A DNA stretch of 64,000 bases from assembly GCA_025331445.1 (NCBI GenBank), contig JAIWNE010000021.1, forward strand, positions 124,001-188,000, read 5' to 3'. Numbering within the stretch: position 1 is the first letter of the stretch; the number at the start of each line of letters is the position of its first letter. Below the pieces are notes generated by a model. It was not told the origin of the DNA and did not search any database. It worked only from the letters and a program-made list of their open reading frames with translations. The position numbers and the translations under genes were made by a program. Positions 11,339-24,846 of the stretch are shown one piece after another. The DNA comes from Blakeslea trispora (taxonomy: Eukaryota > Mucoromycota > Mucoromycetes > Mucorales > Choanephoraceae).

Positions 11339-14296
11339 GCTTTAATGCAAATAGGAGTGTAGACAAAAAGAAGAAAGAAAAAGAAGAAAAAAGAAAATCC
11401 TTTCAAGTTTTAGCCCAATCAAATTATTTTATTTTCTCGGAAAAGAAATACATGTCAAGGCAAAGAAAGGAAGATGTGTTTTTATTATCTTTCACAAGAA
11501 CCTATGAAACAAAACACTTTAAGCTAGGCTTAAGCTTGATAGATCTATTCATGACATTTATATACTTAATAAGCCTTTGAGTATCTGGTTCATTAAAGAG
11601 TATCTTTAGTACAGATATTGTCTGTTTTCCTGTAACATCAGATTGATCAATGACTTTTGGCTTAACCTATCACTAAGTTTACTCTCTCTCTCTCTCTCTA
11701 TTCAGTTTCTATGTTACGTGTTCAGCCTAGATACAGCTTTTTACTATTAGTCTATTTAAAAAAAAAACTCATTTTTGAAAACAAACTGGCCAACTATCTT
11801 TTTAGCTATGAGTTGATCAAAGCAATCAATAGTTCCTTTCAAGCTTGTTAAACAAAGTGTCACTGTAATTTAAAGAGGAGTTTGGCTGTCATGAAGCAGG
11901 AATGATGTCGGCATAAAAGAACATTGAAATTGATCTTTCTTTCAGCTTGTGTCTTCTCTTCTTTACTGATTCCTTTAGTTGCCGCACACTATCTCTAAAC
12001 TGATGAATAACAAACTGTTATTCTCTTATTGGCCGATTTTTATCATACGACCAGATCAAACAGCATAAAAGGAATTTTGCTCTCTCTCATTTTTCTTTTC
12101 TACAAAAAGTCATCTCAACTGCATCTCGACACTTTGTCACCCAGGCAAACTCAAAGGCAAGTAACAAATTGCTCTTCTTTAATAATGCTGTTATCTAACT
12201 TGCTTAATCGTGGATAGACTAAAAATCTGCAATCTACGCAAGTCTATTATTGCATCAAGAGCAAAAAAAACGTTATCTACAAAAAAAGAAGAAAATACGC
12301 GTGCCTTTCCATCTGCAAAACTACAAATCTACAAATCTACAAATGCTTTCAAACTCTCTACAAATCCTTTTTACGCGTTCTCTCTGCCTCTCTCTGCCTC
12401 TCTCTGCCTCTCTCTGCCTCTCTCTGCCTCTCTCTGCCTCTCTCTGCCTCTCTCTCTTCTTCTCTTGGTGCTTCTGCCTCTACTTCAAGCTTGATGGGGG
12501 GTAAGGACAAAGACTGATGCTGCCTTTCCTGATCCTATATAAAGTGGCTTACGACCGGAATCTAGTCCATTTTCGCGAACGACCTCTCGTTTTCTAGTAC
12601 TGGGACTGAAGTCGGAATGACTGAGGGCAATTACGCCGCCTGATCTATTAACACTATGAGTGTGTCCTGTAGGGATCTGGGCAGAGGAAGCGGGTACAGA
12701 CATACTTGTACTATTCCTCGTTAGTTGACTGGTATGGGGTTTGCTAAGGATTTGGGATAGTGCGAACAGAACTGAGTCTTCTTTGGCTTATTCAAAAAAG
12801 TAAGTCAAGAAAGGCTTACCCTCTGCGTTCTTACCTTTCTTGTCTTGCTTTGTTGTTGGAGTTGACTCTATTACTAAACAACTCAAGACCTGCCTTTGCT
12901 GATGCCTTTACTGATGCCTTTGCTGGGTCTCTATTTCTGCTTCCATCTATCCTTTTTTTTTTCTTTAATCGAATCAATCTAACTTGTACATATCAAAATG
13001 GTCCTTGTGCCCTGTTCAAATGCGTTCATTCAAACTTCATTACGGTGAATTACGCCAATTACTTTATTCAAATGTCGCCATAACAACTGTGTCACAAATT
13101 ACAAATATAGCTCTCCTGTCTGCTAAAAATGAAAATTACTCCTTATGAGCAATAAACCATATGATACTTTTTTTTTAAGGTGTATCATTAGATTATCATT
13201 CACAAGCCACATCTTGGTGTTTGAATGTTGTCAACTCAAGATACAAAAAGATATTATTCATCAAAACAGACTTTTGTTTGAAAACTTTGTTATTTAGTAG
13301 AAAAGGTGTTACTATAAACTCTTTTTTTTTTGTTTTGTTTGGTCACGTTACTCTCTTCTTTACCTCAATCTAGTAAAGACCGAACACCATAGCAAATAAA
13401 CAATTAACAATTTTATAGTGCTCAAAAAGATGTGTCTATTATTATATTGATTCTCCTTGAAATGTAGTCACTATGAATAGCAGGAGATTAATTGTCATGA
13501 GATTCAGTAAGCTTATTTTCGATCTGTGCTAGAATCAAAGACTAATCCGCCTTTATTGCCAAGAAGGAACTCATTTTCTCATAAATAGGGTGTCAAGAAT
13601 ACACATGCCTCTTTCTTTCAGTAAATCTAAATTCTCATACTTGCCTCCCCCCTTTTTTTCTTTTTCTATTTGGCAGTTACAATGGTATCAACCATCTTTA
13701 CAATAAGATACTTGCTGAGATTGCATCATTGTCTCTGTCGATTCTTAAAAAAAGCCTGAGAGAATTACTTGCTTTCCCCCCCCCAAAAAAAACAAAGACA
13801 TATCCTCATCTTGATTGGGAGAGACTGTTTTATGTCTTTTTTTTTTTTTGATACTAACAGGTTTTCTCTCTCTCTCTCTCTCTCTTTTTTTTTTTATTTT
13901 AGTAATATTGGCCAAGGAGTACTTTGTTTAAATAGAAGAAAATAGTGTGATTTTTTACCATTCTATAGCTATTGTTTTAGTTCCCTTTTTTTACAGTGTT
14001 GTGTATTCTGGTAGTTCAGTTACTGATTGAAAGTATCCTGTCAGATCATCTTTTATCATGCACCCTAACAAAAATTGATTGGGGGAAGTCATTCAATGTG
14101 TCACCTTGGTTTACATCACCTTGGCAAATCGCAATCAAAGTCAGTGATTGGCACGTGAAAATATCTGATTTAGAGTCAGGTTTCACATGGCAAGTCTTTA
14201 TGAATTTCCCCCAAAAATTTTTTTTCTTTCTTTTTCTCTCTTTTTCTTTCTTTCTTTTCTCTCTCTTTTTTCTCTTTCTTTATTCTATTTATTATC
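11339..14296. other. Long gene-poor region with simple repeats
   Basis: Nearly 3 kb with no gene I can support. It contains a CT microsatellite near 11686, the decamer array at 12381-12450, imperfect repeats of a CTGATGCCTTT unit near 12895-12925, a (TC)n tract near 13866 and many poly-T runs. A slightly GC-richer block at about 12485-12760 has a 72-codon minus-strand frame containing SVNRSGGVIALSHSDFSPST, which resembles nothing I recognise and may be a mobile-element scrap. Confidence 0.5.
12381..12450 (+). repeat. Perfect decamer tandem array, 7 copies
   Basis: Seven uninterrupted copies of TCTCTGCCTC, continuing into an imperfect CT-rich tail. It is purely a minisatellite; the open frames across it (Ser/Leu/Cys repeats) are by-products. 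Confidence 0.9.
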
Positions 14297-15863
14297 ATGA
14301 CACACCATCAAAATTCACCCATGTCAATTACACAGCTTGTTCATTCATCTGAAGAAGATATTGTCATTGAAGATCCTGACGTGAAAATAGCAGCAGAAGT
14401 ATTGGGCGATATGGCACGATTATCCAATGGTAATTATTAGAAAATAATAATAACAATAACAATACTAATAATACTTGTATCAACTGTAGAAACCAGAAAA
14501 TCAGTCATTACATTACCACCACTTTCAAATCCATCGACCACACCTAGTTCACCATTACCTACACCTACTGCAGCATGCTTTAACCAAGATCGACTCTCAT
14601 TTTCAAGTGATGCCACCATGGTAGACGATGACTATCAACGCTCATTATCAGCAAGACAATCTAATTTCATTCATCGAGTATCCAATATTCCTCTTGTCAA
14701 TTCAGCACTACGCGTCTATGAAAGCTCAAAGAACTCTAGCTCAGTGATGAAATATGGCGCAGAAATGGTCGAATCATTGGCTGCTCCTATCTATGACAAA
14801 TTTGGAAAACCAGCCTTATCAAATGTAGACGAATGGGGGTGCAAACAACTCGATAAGGTAAAATCTATCTACTTTAGTTTTTTTTTTTATTTTTGGCTGA
14901 CACTTTTTCTTTAGTTGGAAGAGAAATACCCAAGTTATGTGATACCCATCAGAGAAGCTAGAGAAGAAGAATCAGAAGATGATGATGCTAAATCAGCTAC
15001 TTTTGCTCTTTCTCGAGCCTCCCTGATAGATTCTGACGGTATCAGAAAACGACGAGATTCGCGCGATGAGACCTTGCGTAAATAAGAGAGAATGAATGTA
15101 GTCAATAGAGTTATACTGACATTTACTCTCCTTAGATTCTCACAAGACACGTTCTCATTCATCGCGCTCTACTTCACCTCATCGTCCTTATGCTATCGCC
15201 AAATCATCCAATACCACACCACACCTCCATCATTATCGCAATCCTCGTCAACAGACAGTTGGTCGTAGTAAATGGCATCAGATTGTGATGCATGCCTCTT
15301 CAGCAGCTGGCACAACAGCCGCTGTCATTAGTGAAGAAAGCATGAAATGTCTGAAATACTGTCTTAGTTGGCTTCAATATGCCTCTCAACATATCATTCA
15401 ACAGTTGGGTCTCTTGCGTAACTTTGTCAGCATAAAAGAACATGATGAACAATCATCCAACACACTAGCTCACATTAAAAAAGAAATGGTAGATACACTT
15501 CGTAAGGTAGTGGATGTGATATCAAGATATGCTGGTTCTGGTCTACCTGAACAAGCCAAGGTATCTGTTCGTGGTTTCATCTTGGCCTTACCGACACGAT
15601 GGGCCATGTTGAATTCATCCAAGGCAGGTTCTCCTACTCAATCACCCGCATTAAAGCCAACCCAAGATGATGTACATGAGACATCTATCAGACTTATGAA
15701 TTTCGGTAATGAATCACTTGAGATGATCAACTCAGTTGCCCTTGTGTTTTCGGATACTATTGATCGTGCTGAGATCTGGTTAAATCGTCTTTGTGTCGTT
15801 GGTGTTGCTGGTCATCGTAAGCCTGAAGAAACAACAAAAGAAGAACCTATGGACTTGAGTTAA
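14297..15863 (+). CDS. OPI1: Opi1-family transcriptional regulator
   Basis: Opi1 represses phospholipid-synthesis genes in yeast by sensing phosphatidic acid at the ER. Exons 14297-14429, 14490-14857, 14915-15077 and 15136-15863 give 463 aa. Conserved Opi1-domain blocks are clear: VKIAAEVLGDMARLSN, NSALRVYESSKNSSSVMKYG with the following AEMVESLAAPI, and WGCKQLDKLEEKYPS. After a Ser/Arg-rich basic linker come GTTAAVISEESMKCLKYCLS, WLQYASQHIIQQLGLLRNF and a C-terminal helical segment ending near WLNRLCVVGVAGH. It keeps the SEESM-LKYCL-WLQYA core seen in basidiomycete and Schizosaccharomyces-type Opi1 proteins. Targets in this organism are unknown. Confidence 0.85.
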
Positions 15864-16068
15864 ATCAAGCAAAAATTATACCATTTCTTACCACTTTTTT
15901 TCTTTTTTTATTACATTCCATGCTAATGCAAGCTTATTGTTATCTATTATCTCCCCCCTATAAAAATTTTTTTTTCTCCCTATAAAAAAAAAACTCATCT
16001 CTCCCTCTCTTTTTTTTTTCTTTTTTTTTTTTTATTATTTTCTATAAACAAAATAAAATAAAATATAA

Positions 16069-17052
16069 ATGGTAGAAAGTGTAAAATGGTTACCTATGAA
16101 ACACAATAAAGTAGGTGGTCATCACCCTTTGTTTCCTATGATTTCTTCAGATCAAGTTTTCCTCTGTAAACCTCTGACATTGGGAGAAAAGTTGTTTTAT
16201 GAAAACATCTTGCAACATCAATCTCAGTTCATACCTTATATCCCAAAATATATGGGCTCATGTGTTCTTCATCCTATCCTAAAGAAACAGAAAAAACAGT
16301 GTCGAATACGCTCTACTTTTCACTTTTTTGATCACCCTATCAAACGAATGGATATCTTTCTTCATGCTCATCCACTGGAATTAAGTGAGTTTATCATTCT
16401 GGAAGACTTGACCTGGAAAATACATAAGCCTTGTTTACTTGATCTCAAGATGGGTACCAGACAACATGGTGTCTATGCTTGTTCTCAGAAAATGAACAGT
16501 CAAACCTTGAAATGTGCTCATTCAACCAGTCAACAATTAGGTGTTCGAGTCTGTGGGATGCAGGTAAAGAGAAAACGAGAGCAGAGTAATGTTTGATCTC
16601 TCATGGCTCTTTTTTGTTTAAAAAAAAAGGTGTTTAAACGATATCCATATGATACCTATGATTATCAAGATAAATATGTAGGAAGACAACTGACAACTCA
16701 AGATTCGTTTCAAAATGCTCTGTTTCATTTCTTACATGACGGTACCAGACTGTTGACAGAACTGATTTCTTGTCTGATTCATAAGCTAAATATGCTTTAT
16801 CGACTGATACAAGACTTGCCTGGTTATCGCTTTTATGGGTCCAGTTTACTTGTGCTATATGATGGTACAAGTGGCACAGATATAGATGTCAGAATGATTG
16901 ATTTTGCCAAATGTGTAACCCATCGTGAAATGGATGAGAAACTAGACCAAATGACTTATCCTCCGAGCTTACCAACCAATCCAGATCATGGGTATTTAAT
17001 TGGCTTGAAATCCATCATTTATGCTTTAAAGAATATTCGGTCGTTACAATAA
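16069..17052 (+). CDS. KCS1: Inositol hexakisphosphate kinase, compact form
   Basis: Inositol polyphosphate kinase of the IP6K/Kcs1 type, which makes the pyrophosphate 5-InsP7. Two exons (16069-16563, 16630-17052) give 305 aa. The catalytic PxxxDxKxG motif is [39 protein letters not shown] and [13 protein letters not shown] are the other kinase blocks, the last supplying the metal-binding Asp. The LKMGTRQ version points to IP6K rather than Ipk2/Arg82. It lacks the very long N-terminal extension of yeast Kcs1 and is essentially just the kinase domain. It lies about 200 bp downstream of the Opi1 gene on the same strand. Confidence 0.88.
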
Positions 17053-19513
17053 TAATAATAATAATAAAAAAAAAAGAGAGATGTTTCATTATCTGCATTA
17101 TATGTTTACACCAAATGGAAAAAGAATGACACAGTGGATGTTGCTCCAACCTCTGTTGGCTCTATTTCCTGTTACAAAAGATGTGGTACAATCCAATTCA
17201 TGCAGAAGATTCTCTTGACAGAGTATCTCCTTTTTTCTCTACACCACATCTTTGAAAAAACATCTCACGACTAAAGAGTGATAGAGATTCTCGCATTTTA
17301 TTGTTTTAATTCAAAATTACAGCTGAGAGAGCTACAGGTATTTTTATCCTGAAAACCGCACATTTTCGCTCTCTGGATCATTCGTGTTTTGCGCTTTAGA
17401 TCATAAATGACCACTCATGAATGCTAATGGGAGCTATAAGTACTGTAAGCTTTTACCCCCGCGCAAGAAGAAATGACCAAATAGCAGAGAACACAATTAG
17501 CTTAAAACTTCTTGTAAAGAATATAGTTGCTGATTTTATTAAATTCATTTTTACAGTATTTCTTCTTTACGAATACAACGTTCAAAAAAAAAAAAGGGAC
17601 AAGGAGTGACTTATCCAGCCTTGACAATCATCTCCTGTATTTGATTAAAAGAGACTTAAAGATAATGTTTATCGAAAAAGTGCATCGAATTTAAAATTGA
17701 TAAAGACACCACAAAGCATTTTTTTTTTTTTTTTTTTTTTTACTTTTAGTGTTTTCAGAGGCATCTTCTCTGTCTGATCTAATACGCTTCATGACACTAC
17801 GCTTGCAAACGTAACTGATCGAGGTGAGCTTAGAAGACTTGATACCCATAATGAAATTTCATTTCTTTCCAAGTTGTCAAACATCGTCGTAAACGTCACT
17901 TTTGTTACTGTACCCCCCTTTTTAACAATAGCGTTAAAGAATTCAAAATAGGCTCGTGTTTTTTTTTTCTGATAACAGATACAATAGTCGCTCTATTTAA
18001 GGGTATTATTCTGGAGATTTTTGGATACCCTTAAATGGAGCGACTACTGTAAGAGAAAAAATCGAGTCACGTGTTGTGCCTGAAGAAGACCAATACTATG
18101 TTCATATTATAAGAAAGTAGAAAGAGAAGCTTACTAACGCGGGGAACTTTACTCCTTTTTATATCAAGTGTAAAGTCCATTCTCCAGCTTACTTTATGCA
18201 CAACTTTCTTTTAGTTTCCCAAAGTTTCTTGATTCATCCAAATCATTTCTCTTCCATTTATTGTATCCATTACGTTTAACAACGCAACACTCATAAGCAT
18301 GCAGTAATAGACTTCAAACTGTCTGTGCGTCGTGCAATGACAATAAAACTAGTTATGCTACAACAAGTAGAAGAAGAAAGAGGAATCGATCGCAAAAAGC
18401 ATAAAGTGTCCTGATTGCTTTATCTTCTTCTCTTTCGTATCCAAGGAGAGTCTATAGATAGAGTTCTATAGGACTTCAGTTGGAATACTTTTAGCTTCAA
18501 TAGTTGGAATAAAGCAACCTGCTGTATCTAGCATTGTGTGCTAAGGTTTTGGTTAGGAATGAAAGAAGAAACAAAGTATGGAAAAATGTAGGCCTCGTAG
18601 GAGTGAGTCTTACTTGAACTGCGAAGCCAAAGCTGCAAAAAAACTCATACAACATTTTTCATGGAGCTAACATATAGCTTCTTCAATACATTTGAGAATG
18701 CTATATGCTATATGCAATGAACAAACTGATGTCTATGCATGAAAACAGAAAAAGACGCAGCAACAAGCTCATTAAAGTTTTGGTTGAAAGCAACTCTAAT
18801 CTTTTCCTCAGAGAGATGATACTCTATCTCAAGCTTAACAGCTGTAAAAAAAAAGAGGAAAGGTAGCTCAAATCATCAACACTACCAGGCAGGTGGTTGC
18901 AGCGGATGGTGGGGTCTTTGCTCGAGCAACTCACTTCTAAAATACCGCGACAGCCAATATTCTTTGAAGTGATCTAATTGCAGCACTGTCGGCTTTCTTG
19001 TTTTACTTTTCCAAAGCGATGGCAGCGCTAGAAACTTGTCCAAAGCTTGTTAATTTTGAGATGCTTGTTTGAGTTGAAGCTGTTGCTATAATGCAGTTGT
19101 TGATGGAAGAAAGCCACTTCATATCTCAAGTCTCAGGCTCACGCTAAATAGATGCTTTGTATCCGGAGACTGATATGGTGATTTTGTTAGCTTCAACAGG
19201 AAGCATAGGTGTGAGGAGGGGGGGGGAGAAGCAAAGACATTTTAGGTGAAAATTAATATGTAGAAAAAGGATTCAAAAAAAGTGGTCACCAAATCTAAAA
19301 CTAAATCGCGTGTTGGCCAGTTACCTTTCGTTGTTACAAATAGATGATCTTTGCGACGGCCGACTCTGATTTGCTGCTTTAGTTCAATCTCAAATGCTAT
19401 CCACCATTCATAATTCATTTTTTACCTACCTTGATCTCCATCTTCCTTTCAGCATTTTCAATCATTAAGCCTCTTTACTTTCTTTCCTTTTTTTTTTCTA
19501 ATAATTATTTATC
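17053..19513. other. Long gene-poor region
   Basis: About 2.5 kb without a supportable gene. It contains the MITE at 17982-18049, a 20-nt-plus poly-T tract near 17720, and unremarkable AT-rich DNA. The last 150 bases are pyrimidine-rich and probably belong to the aspartokinase promoter. Confidence 0.5.
17980..18051. mobile_element. 68-bp foldback MITE, Tc1/mariner type
   Basis: A near-perfect inverted repeat of about 24 bp per arm (two mismatches) with a 20-bp spacer. The arms begin CAATAGTCGCTC on the left and, in complement, CAGTAGTCGCTC on the right, both running into TTTAAGGGTA. The element (17982-18049) is flanked by TA on both sides (17980-17981 and 18050-18051), the target-site duplication of Tc1/mariner transposases. 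It is far too short to encode anything, so it is a non-autonomous element. As RNA it would form a strong hairpin. Confidence 0.8.
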
Positions 19514-21441
19514 ATGCATCTTGACCTAATTGCGAACCCTAAAAACTTACCCTGGGTTGTTCAGAAATATGGAGGAACCAGTGTTGGGAAGTTTTTAAAT
19601 GAAATCGCAGATAACATTATACCGTAAGACTCAAGCGATTGTAACTCAACTTTATATATTAAATACTTTCATATATAGTACATGCTTGAGTACAAACAGA
19701 GTAGTCATTGTCTGCTCAGCAAGAAGTGGAGACACAAAAGATAAAGGCACCACCAATAGGTAAGAGGAAGGAAAGAAACATAAAGTAACCAAACAAAACG
19801 CATTTACTTACTATCTTGTATCTATTTACAATTGACCTGAAGATTATTGAACGCAGCAGAAGAGGCTCTCACAGAAGGTTCCACTAGGCATTTAGAGATT
19901 GTACAAGAAATTGCAGAAGATCATCTTAATGCAGCAAGAGCGGTCATTAAAAATAAAGAATTATTAGATTCTCTTGAATTGCAACTTCGAAAAGAGTGCT
20001 TAAGGCTAAGATCGTTTTTAGAAGCTGCTGAAGTAAGGCATTCAAATACAATTGGCTATCTTTTGTTTTTAACGAAGCTTTCTATTAGATCTTAGATGAA
20101 ATCTCGCCTCGATCTCGAGACATCATAGTGGGAATGGGGGAGAAGCTTTCATGTATCATTGTCACAGCTGTCCTGAAAGATAGGGTAAGTGGTGGAGTCA
20201 ATGTTTGCTTACTTGGATCATACAATAGCTAACCAATTTCTTTTCTCCCCCCCCCCATTTGATGTGCAGGGAATTGACAGTCAGCTTGTTGTGCTGAACA
20301 ATATCATTAAACAAGATTTTGCATGTCTAGATCAACCTTTTTACGATTATATAGCAGGCTGTTTGCGTCAAGCCGTTCTCGATTGTGGAGATCGTGTACC
20401 TGTACTGACAGGTAGGACAATATATTCAACAAAATTTCTGTTTGCTAAGAATATTCTATTTACTTGAGACAGGTTTCTTTGGTAATGTTCCTGGTAGTTT
20501 GCTATCAAGTATTGGCAGAGGATACACTGATCTTTGTGCTGCACTTACAGCCGTTGGCCTTCAATCACAAGAACTTCAAATTTGGAAAGAAGTGGATGGA
20601 ATATTTACTGCAGATCCTCGGAAGGTACCTAGTGCTCGCCTTTTGCCTATCATCACACCAGAAGAGGCTGCTGAGTTGACTTATTACGGCTCTGAAGTGA
20701 TTCACCCTTTCACTATGGAGCAAGTGATAAAGGCAAATATCCCTATCCGTATCAAGAATGTAGAGAACCCTACTGGATCTGGTACAGTTATATTCCCAGA
20801 TGTTGCGCTAAAGGACGCAAGCGATTATGCTACCCCACCACCTACACCAGCAGTATTAGCTCAAAATGGATACCACTTGGATTTGTCTCGTAAACACCCA
20901 ACTGCTGTTACAGTGAAGAACAAGATATGTGTACTAAATGTTCATTCAAATCGCAAAAATGTTAGTCATGGTTTCTTGGCTAAGATTTTTATGGCATTGG
21001 ATGAGCACAACATCATAGTAGACTTGATCTCTACTTCTGAAGTACATGTATCTATGGCCCTCTCTAGCGATGTGGTTGAGACGAACTTGGAAAAAGCTCT
21101 ATCAGAGTTGAAGAAACTGGGGACGGTAAGGCATAACGATTGAATGAGTAAATACAAGTAGCTAACGAAGTGACCCCTAGGTGGATGTAAACCATGATAT
21201 GGCCATTATATCCTTAGTAGGCAAACAAATGAAAAACTTGGTTGGTGTAGCAGGCAAGATGTTTACTTCGTTAGCAGAAGCTGGTATCAGTATAGAGATT
21301 ATTTCTCAAGGTGCTTCAGAAATCAATATATCTTGCGTGGTGGAAGAAAAAGATGCACTTCAAGCCTTAAAAGCAATTCACCAAAAACTCTTGGACATCG
21401 ACCCAAGCGTAGAATTATCACATATAAGTAATGTAGCATAA
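19514..21441 (+). CDS. HOM3: Aspartate kinase (Hom3)
   Basis: Phosphorylates aspartate in the first step of threonine, methionine and isoleucine synthesis. Seven exons: 19514-19623, 19679-19759, 19843-20032, 20089-20184, 20270-20411, 20473-21125 and 21181-21441, giving 510 aa (yeast Hom3 527). The kinase domain starts WVVQKYGGTSVGKF; VIVCSARSGDTKDKGTTNR, EKLSCIIVTAVLKDRG, VLTGFFGNVPG and GRGYTDLCAALTAVG follow. The C-terminal half carries two ACT domains (VLNVHSNRKNVSHGFLAKIF and MAIISLVGKQMKNLVGVAGK), the site of threonine feedback in the family. The gene is monofunctional, with no homoserine dehydrogenase fusion. One intron contains a C10 tract. Confidence 0.95.
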
Positions 21442-21829
21442 ATAAACCTTGACAAACAAGTGTCACACAAAGAGATACAGAAATATCAGAGTTTTTGTGC
21501 ACATAAAAAGTTAGTACTACAAACAAGCCAAACTATTGCAAAAAAAAAAAAAACGGCCATTGGAATACCAATCGTATGGTTATTACAAGCTTCATTTCTG
21601 GTGCACCAAGGCAAAAAAGCAAACTAGCCTGATGCAATATCTCAATGACAAAATGTGTTTATGATTGAAATGTAATTATAAAAAAAAAATGGGTGCAAAA
21701 CATATAATATTGGTATTTAAAGATCCACCTTGGGATCTTTTAAAAAGCTGTTATGTTTGTTCCGACCATCTTTATTGAAGGCTTTGTTTCAACCATCTTT
21801 ACTAGAGGCTTTATTTTATGCAAATAATT
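21442..21829. other. Convergent 3' flanks, no gene
   Basis: Spacer between the ends of the aspartokinase and histone H3 genes. It contains a poly-A tract near 21540 and a short imperfect direct repeat around 21770-21800 (two CAACCATCTTTA/ACCATCTTTATT-like units). Nothing else was recognised. Confidence 0.5.
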
Positions 21830-23524
<1,695 letters not shown>

Positions 23525-24519
23525 ATGACCACTCGTATTGCTAGAAGCATTGTAAAGAAGATTCTTTCTAGAGAACAGATGGACGGCGACGGCGCTAGAG
23601 GTAAAAAAAAAAAAAAATGCTGATATGATCAAGTAGTAACAAATGATATTTAGTCTATCGAAGCATTGGAACTTATGCTCTCCGAAACCTTGATCCTTTT
23701 TTGATGTTGGACGAATTCGACGTAAAAGCCCCTGGTGGTTTTCCTGATCATGTACGTATAGCTCAATTAGATCAAGACAAGCAACAAATTAACTCTTTTA
23801 TATCTATATAGCCTCACCGTGGATTCGAGACAGTCACTTATATGTTAGAAGGCGAATTTTTGCATGAAGACTTTAAGGGACACAAAGGCCGCATTGGCCC
23901 TGGCGATTTACAATGGATGTCCGCTGCTAAGGGTATTGTTCATGCAGAAATTCCTGCTACCAACAGTCGTGCTCATGGTCTTCAGCTTTGGGTCAACTTG
24001 GCCAAGAAAGACAAGTTGGCAGAACCCAACTATCAAGAATTACCAAAGGAAAAAGTGTTGCATACTTCACCTGAGCCCGGTGTAGATATCAAGGTGATTG
24101 CTGGTACATCTAATGGCACAACCAGTCCTGTTATTACCCGAACTCCTACTATGTTTATTGACGTCAAGATGAAGAAGGGTAAGAAGATGGAGCAAGAAAT
24201 TCCTGAAGATTATGCTGGTTTCATCTATACACTCTCTGGTACTGCCAAGTTTGGCGAGAGCGAAGAGGTCGCAGATGCTCACCATACACTAGTGCTAAGT
24301 CAGAATCAAGGCACCTATATTCCTGTCGAATCCTTATCGGATGATGCTCATTTTGTTATTATTGCTGGTAAACCTATTAACGAACCTATTGTTCAACATG
24401 GTCCATTTGTTATGAATTCAACACAGGAAATCTATCAAGCTTTCGCAGACTACCAGCATGGTCGTAACGGCTTTGAAGGCGCTCCTGAATGGGTATCTTC
24501 CATCCGAGACAGATGGTAG
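23525..24519 (+). CDS. Pirin
   Basis: Cupin-fold metalloprotein of the pirin family, 293 aa from exons 23525-23600, 23654-23751 and 23812-24519. The metal-binding region FPDHPHRGFETVTYMLEGEF and MSAAKGIVHAE supply the conserved His/Glu ligands of the N-terminal cupin. The second cupin half follows, ending with HGPFVMNSTQEIYQAFADYQ and FEGAPEW, as in other pirins. Pirins are nuclear cofactors in animals and quercetinases or stress proteins in microbes; the fungal role is uncertain. Confidence 0.94.
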
Positions 24520-24846
24520 AATTGATTGATAGAAAAATATTTGTATACCACGAAAAAATAAAAATAAATTCTTTTCTTCTTTCTATCACTTTCTTTTATT
24601 TGTTTCGCTTATTATTGACTATCAAATGTCACAGTAATTGTAGCATGTTGAGTGTGTTCAAGACTGGTTGTACTAGGACTAAAGTGTCTATATCCAAAGT
24701 GATATATATGAGGCGATAGAAATTAGACTAGTTGGTGCTACAGAAAAAAAAAGGGGGGATTTACAAAAAGTCAGAATATCACAATTTAAGCGATTGTTTG
24801 TCAAATCTATAAAAAGATAAAAGACAATCTTATATAATCTCTTGAT
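24520..24846. other. Convergent 3' flanks, no gene
   Basis: Spacer between the pirin gene and the minus-strand coiled-coil gene. It has a short A/G-rich run near 24748 and nothing else that I recognise. Confidence 0.5.

Noticed and set aside
12250..12504. Open frames over the decamer array
   Set aside because: They are simple translations of the TCTCTGCCTC repeat.
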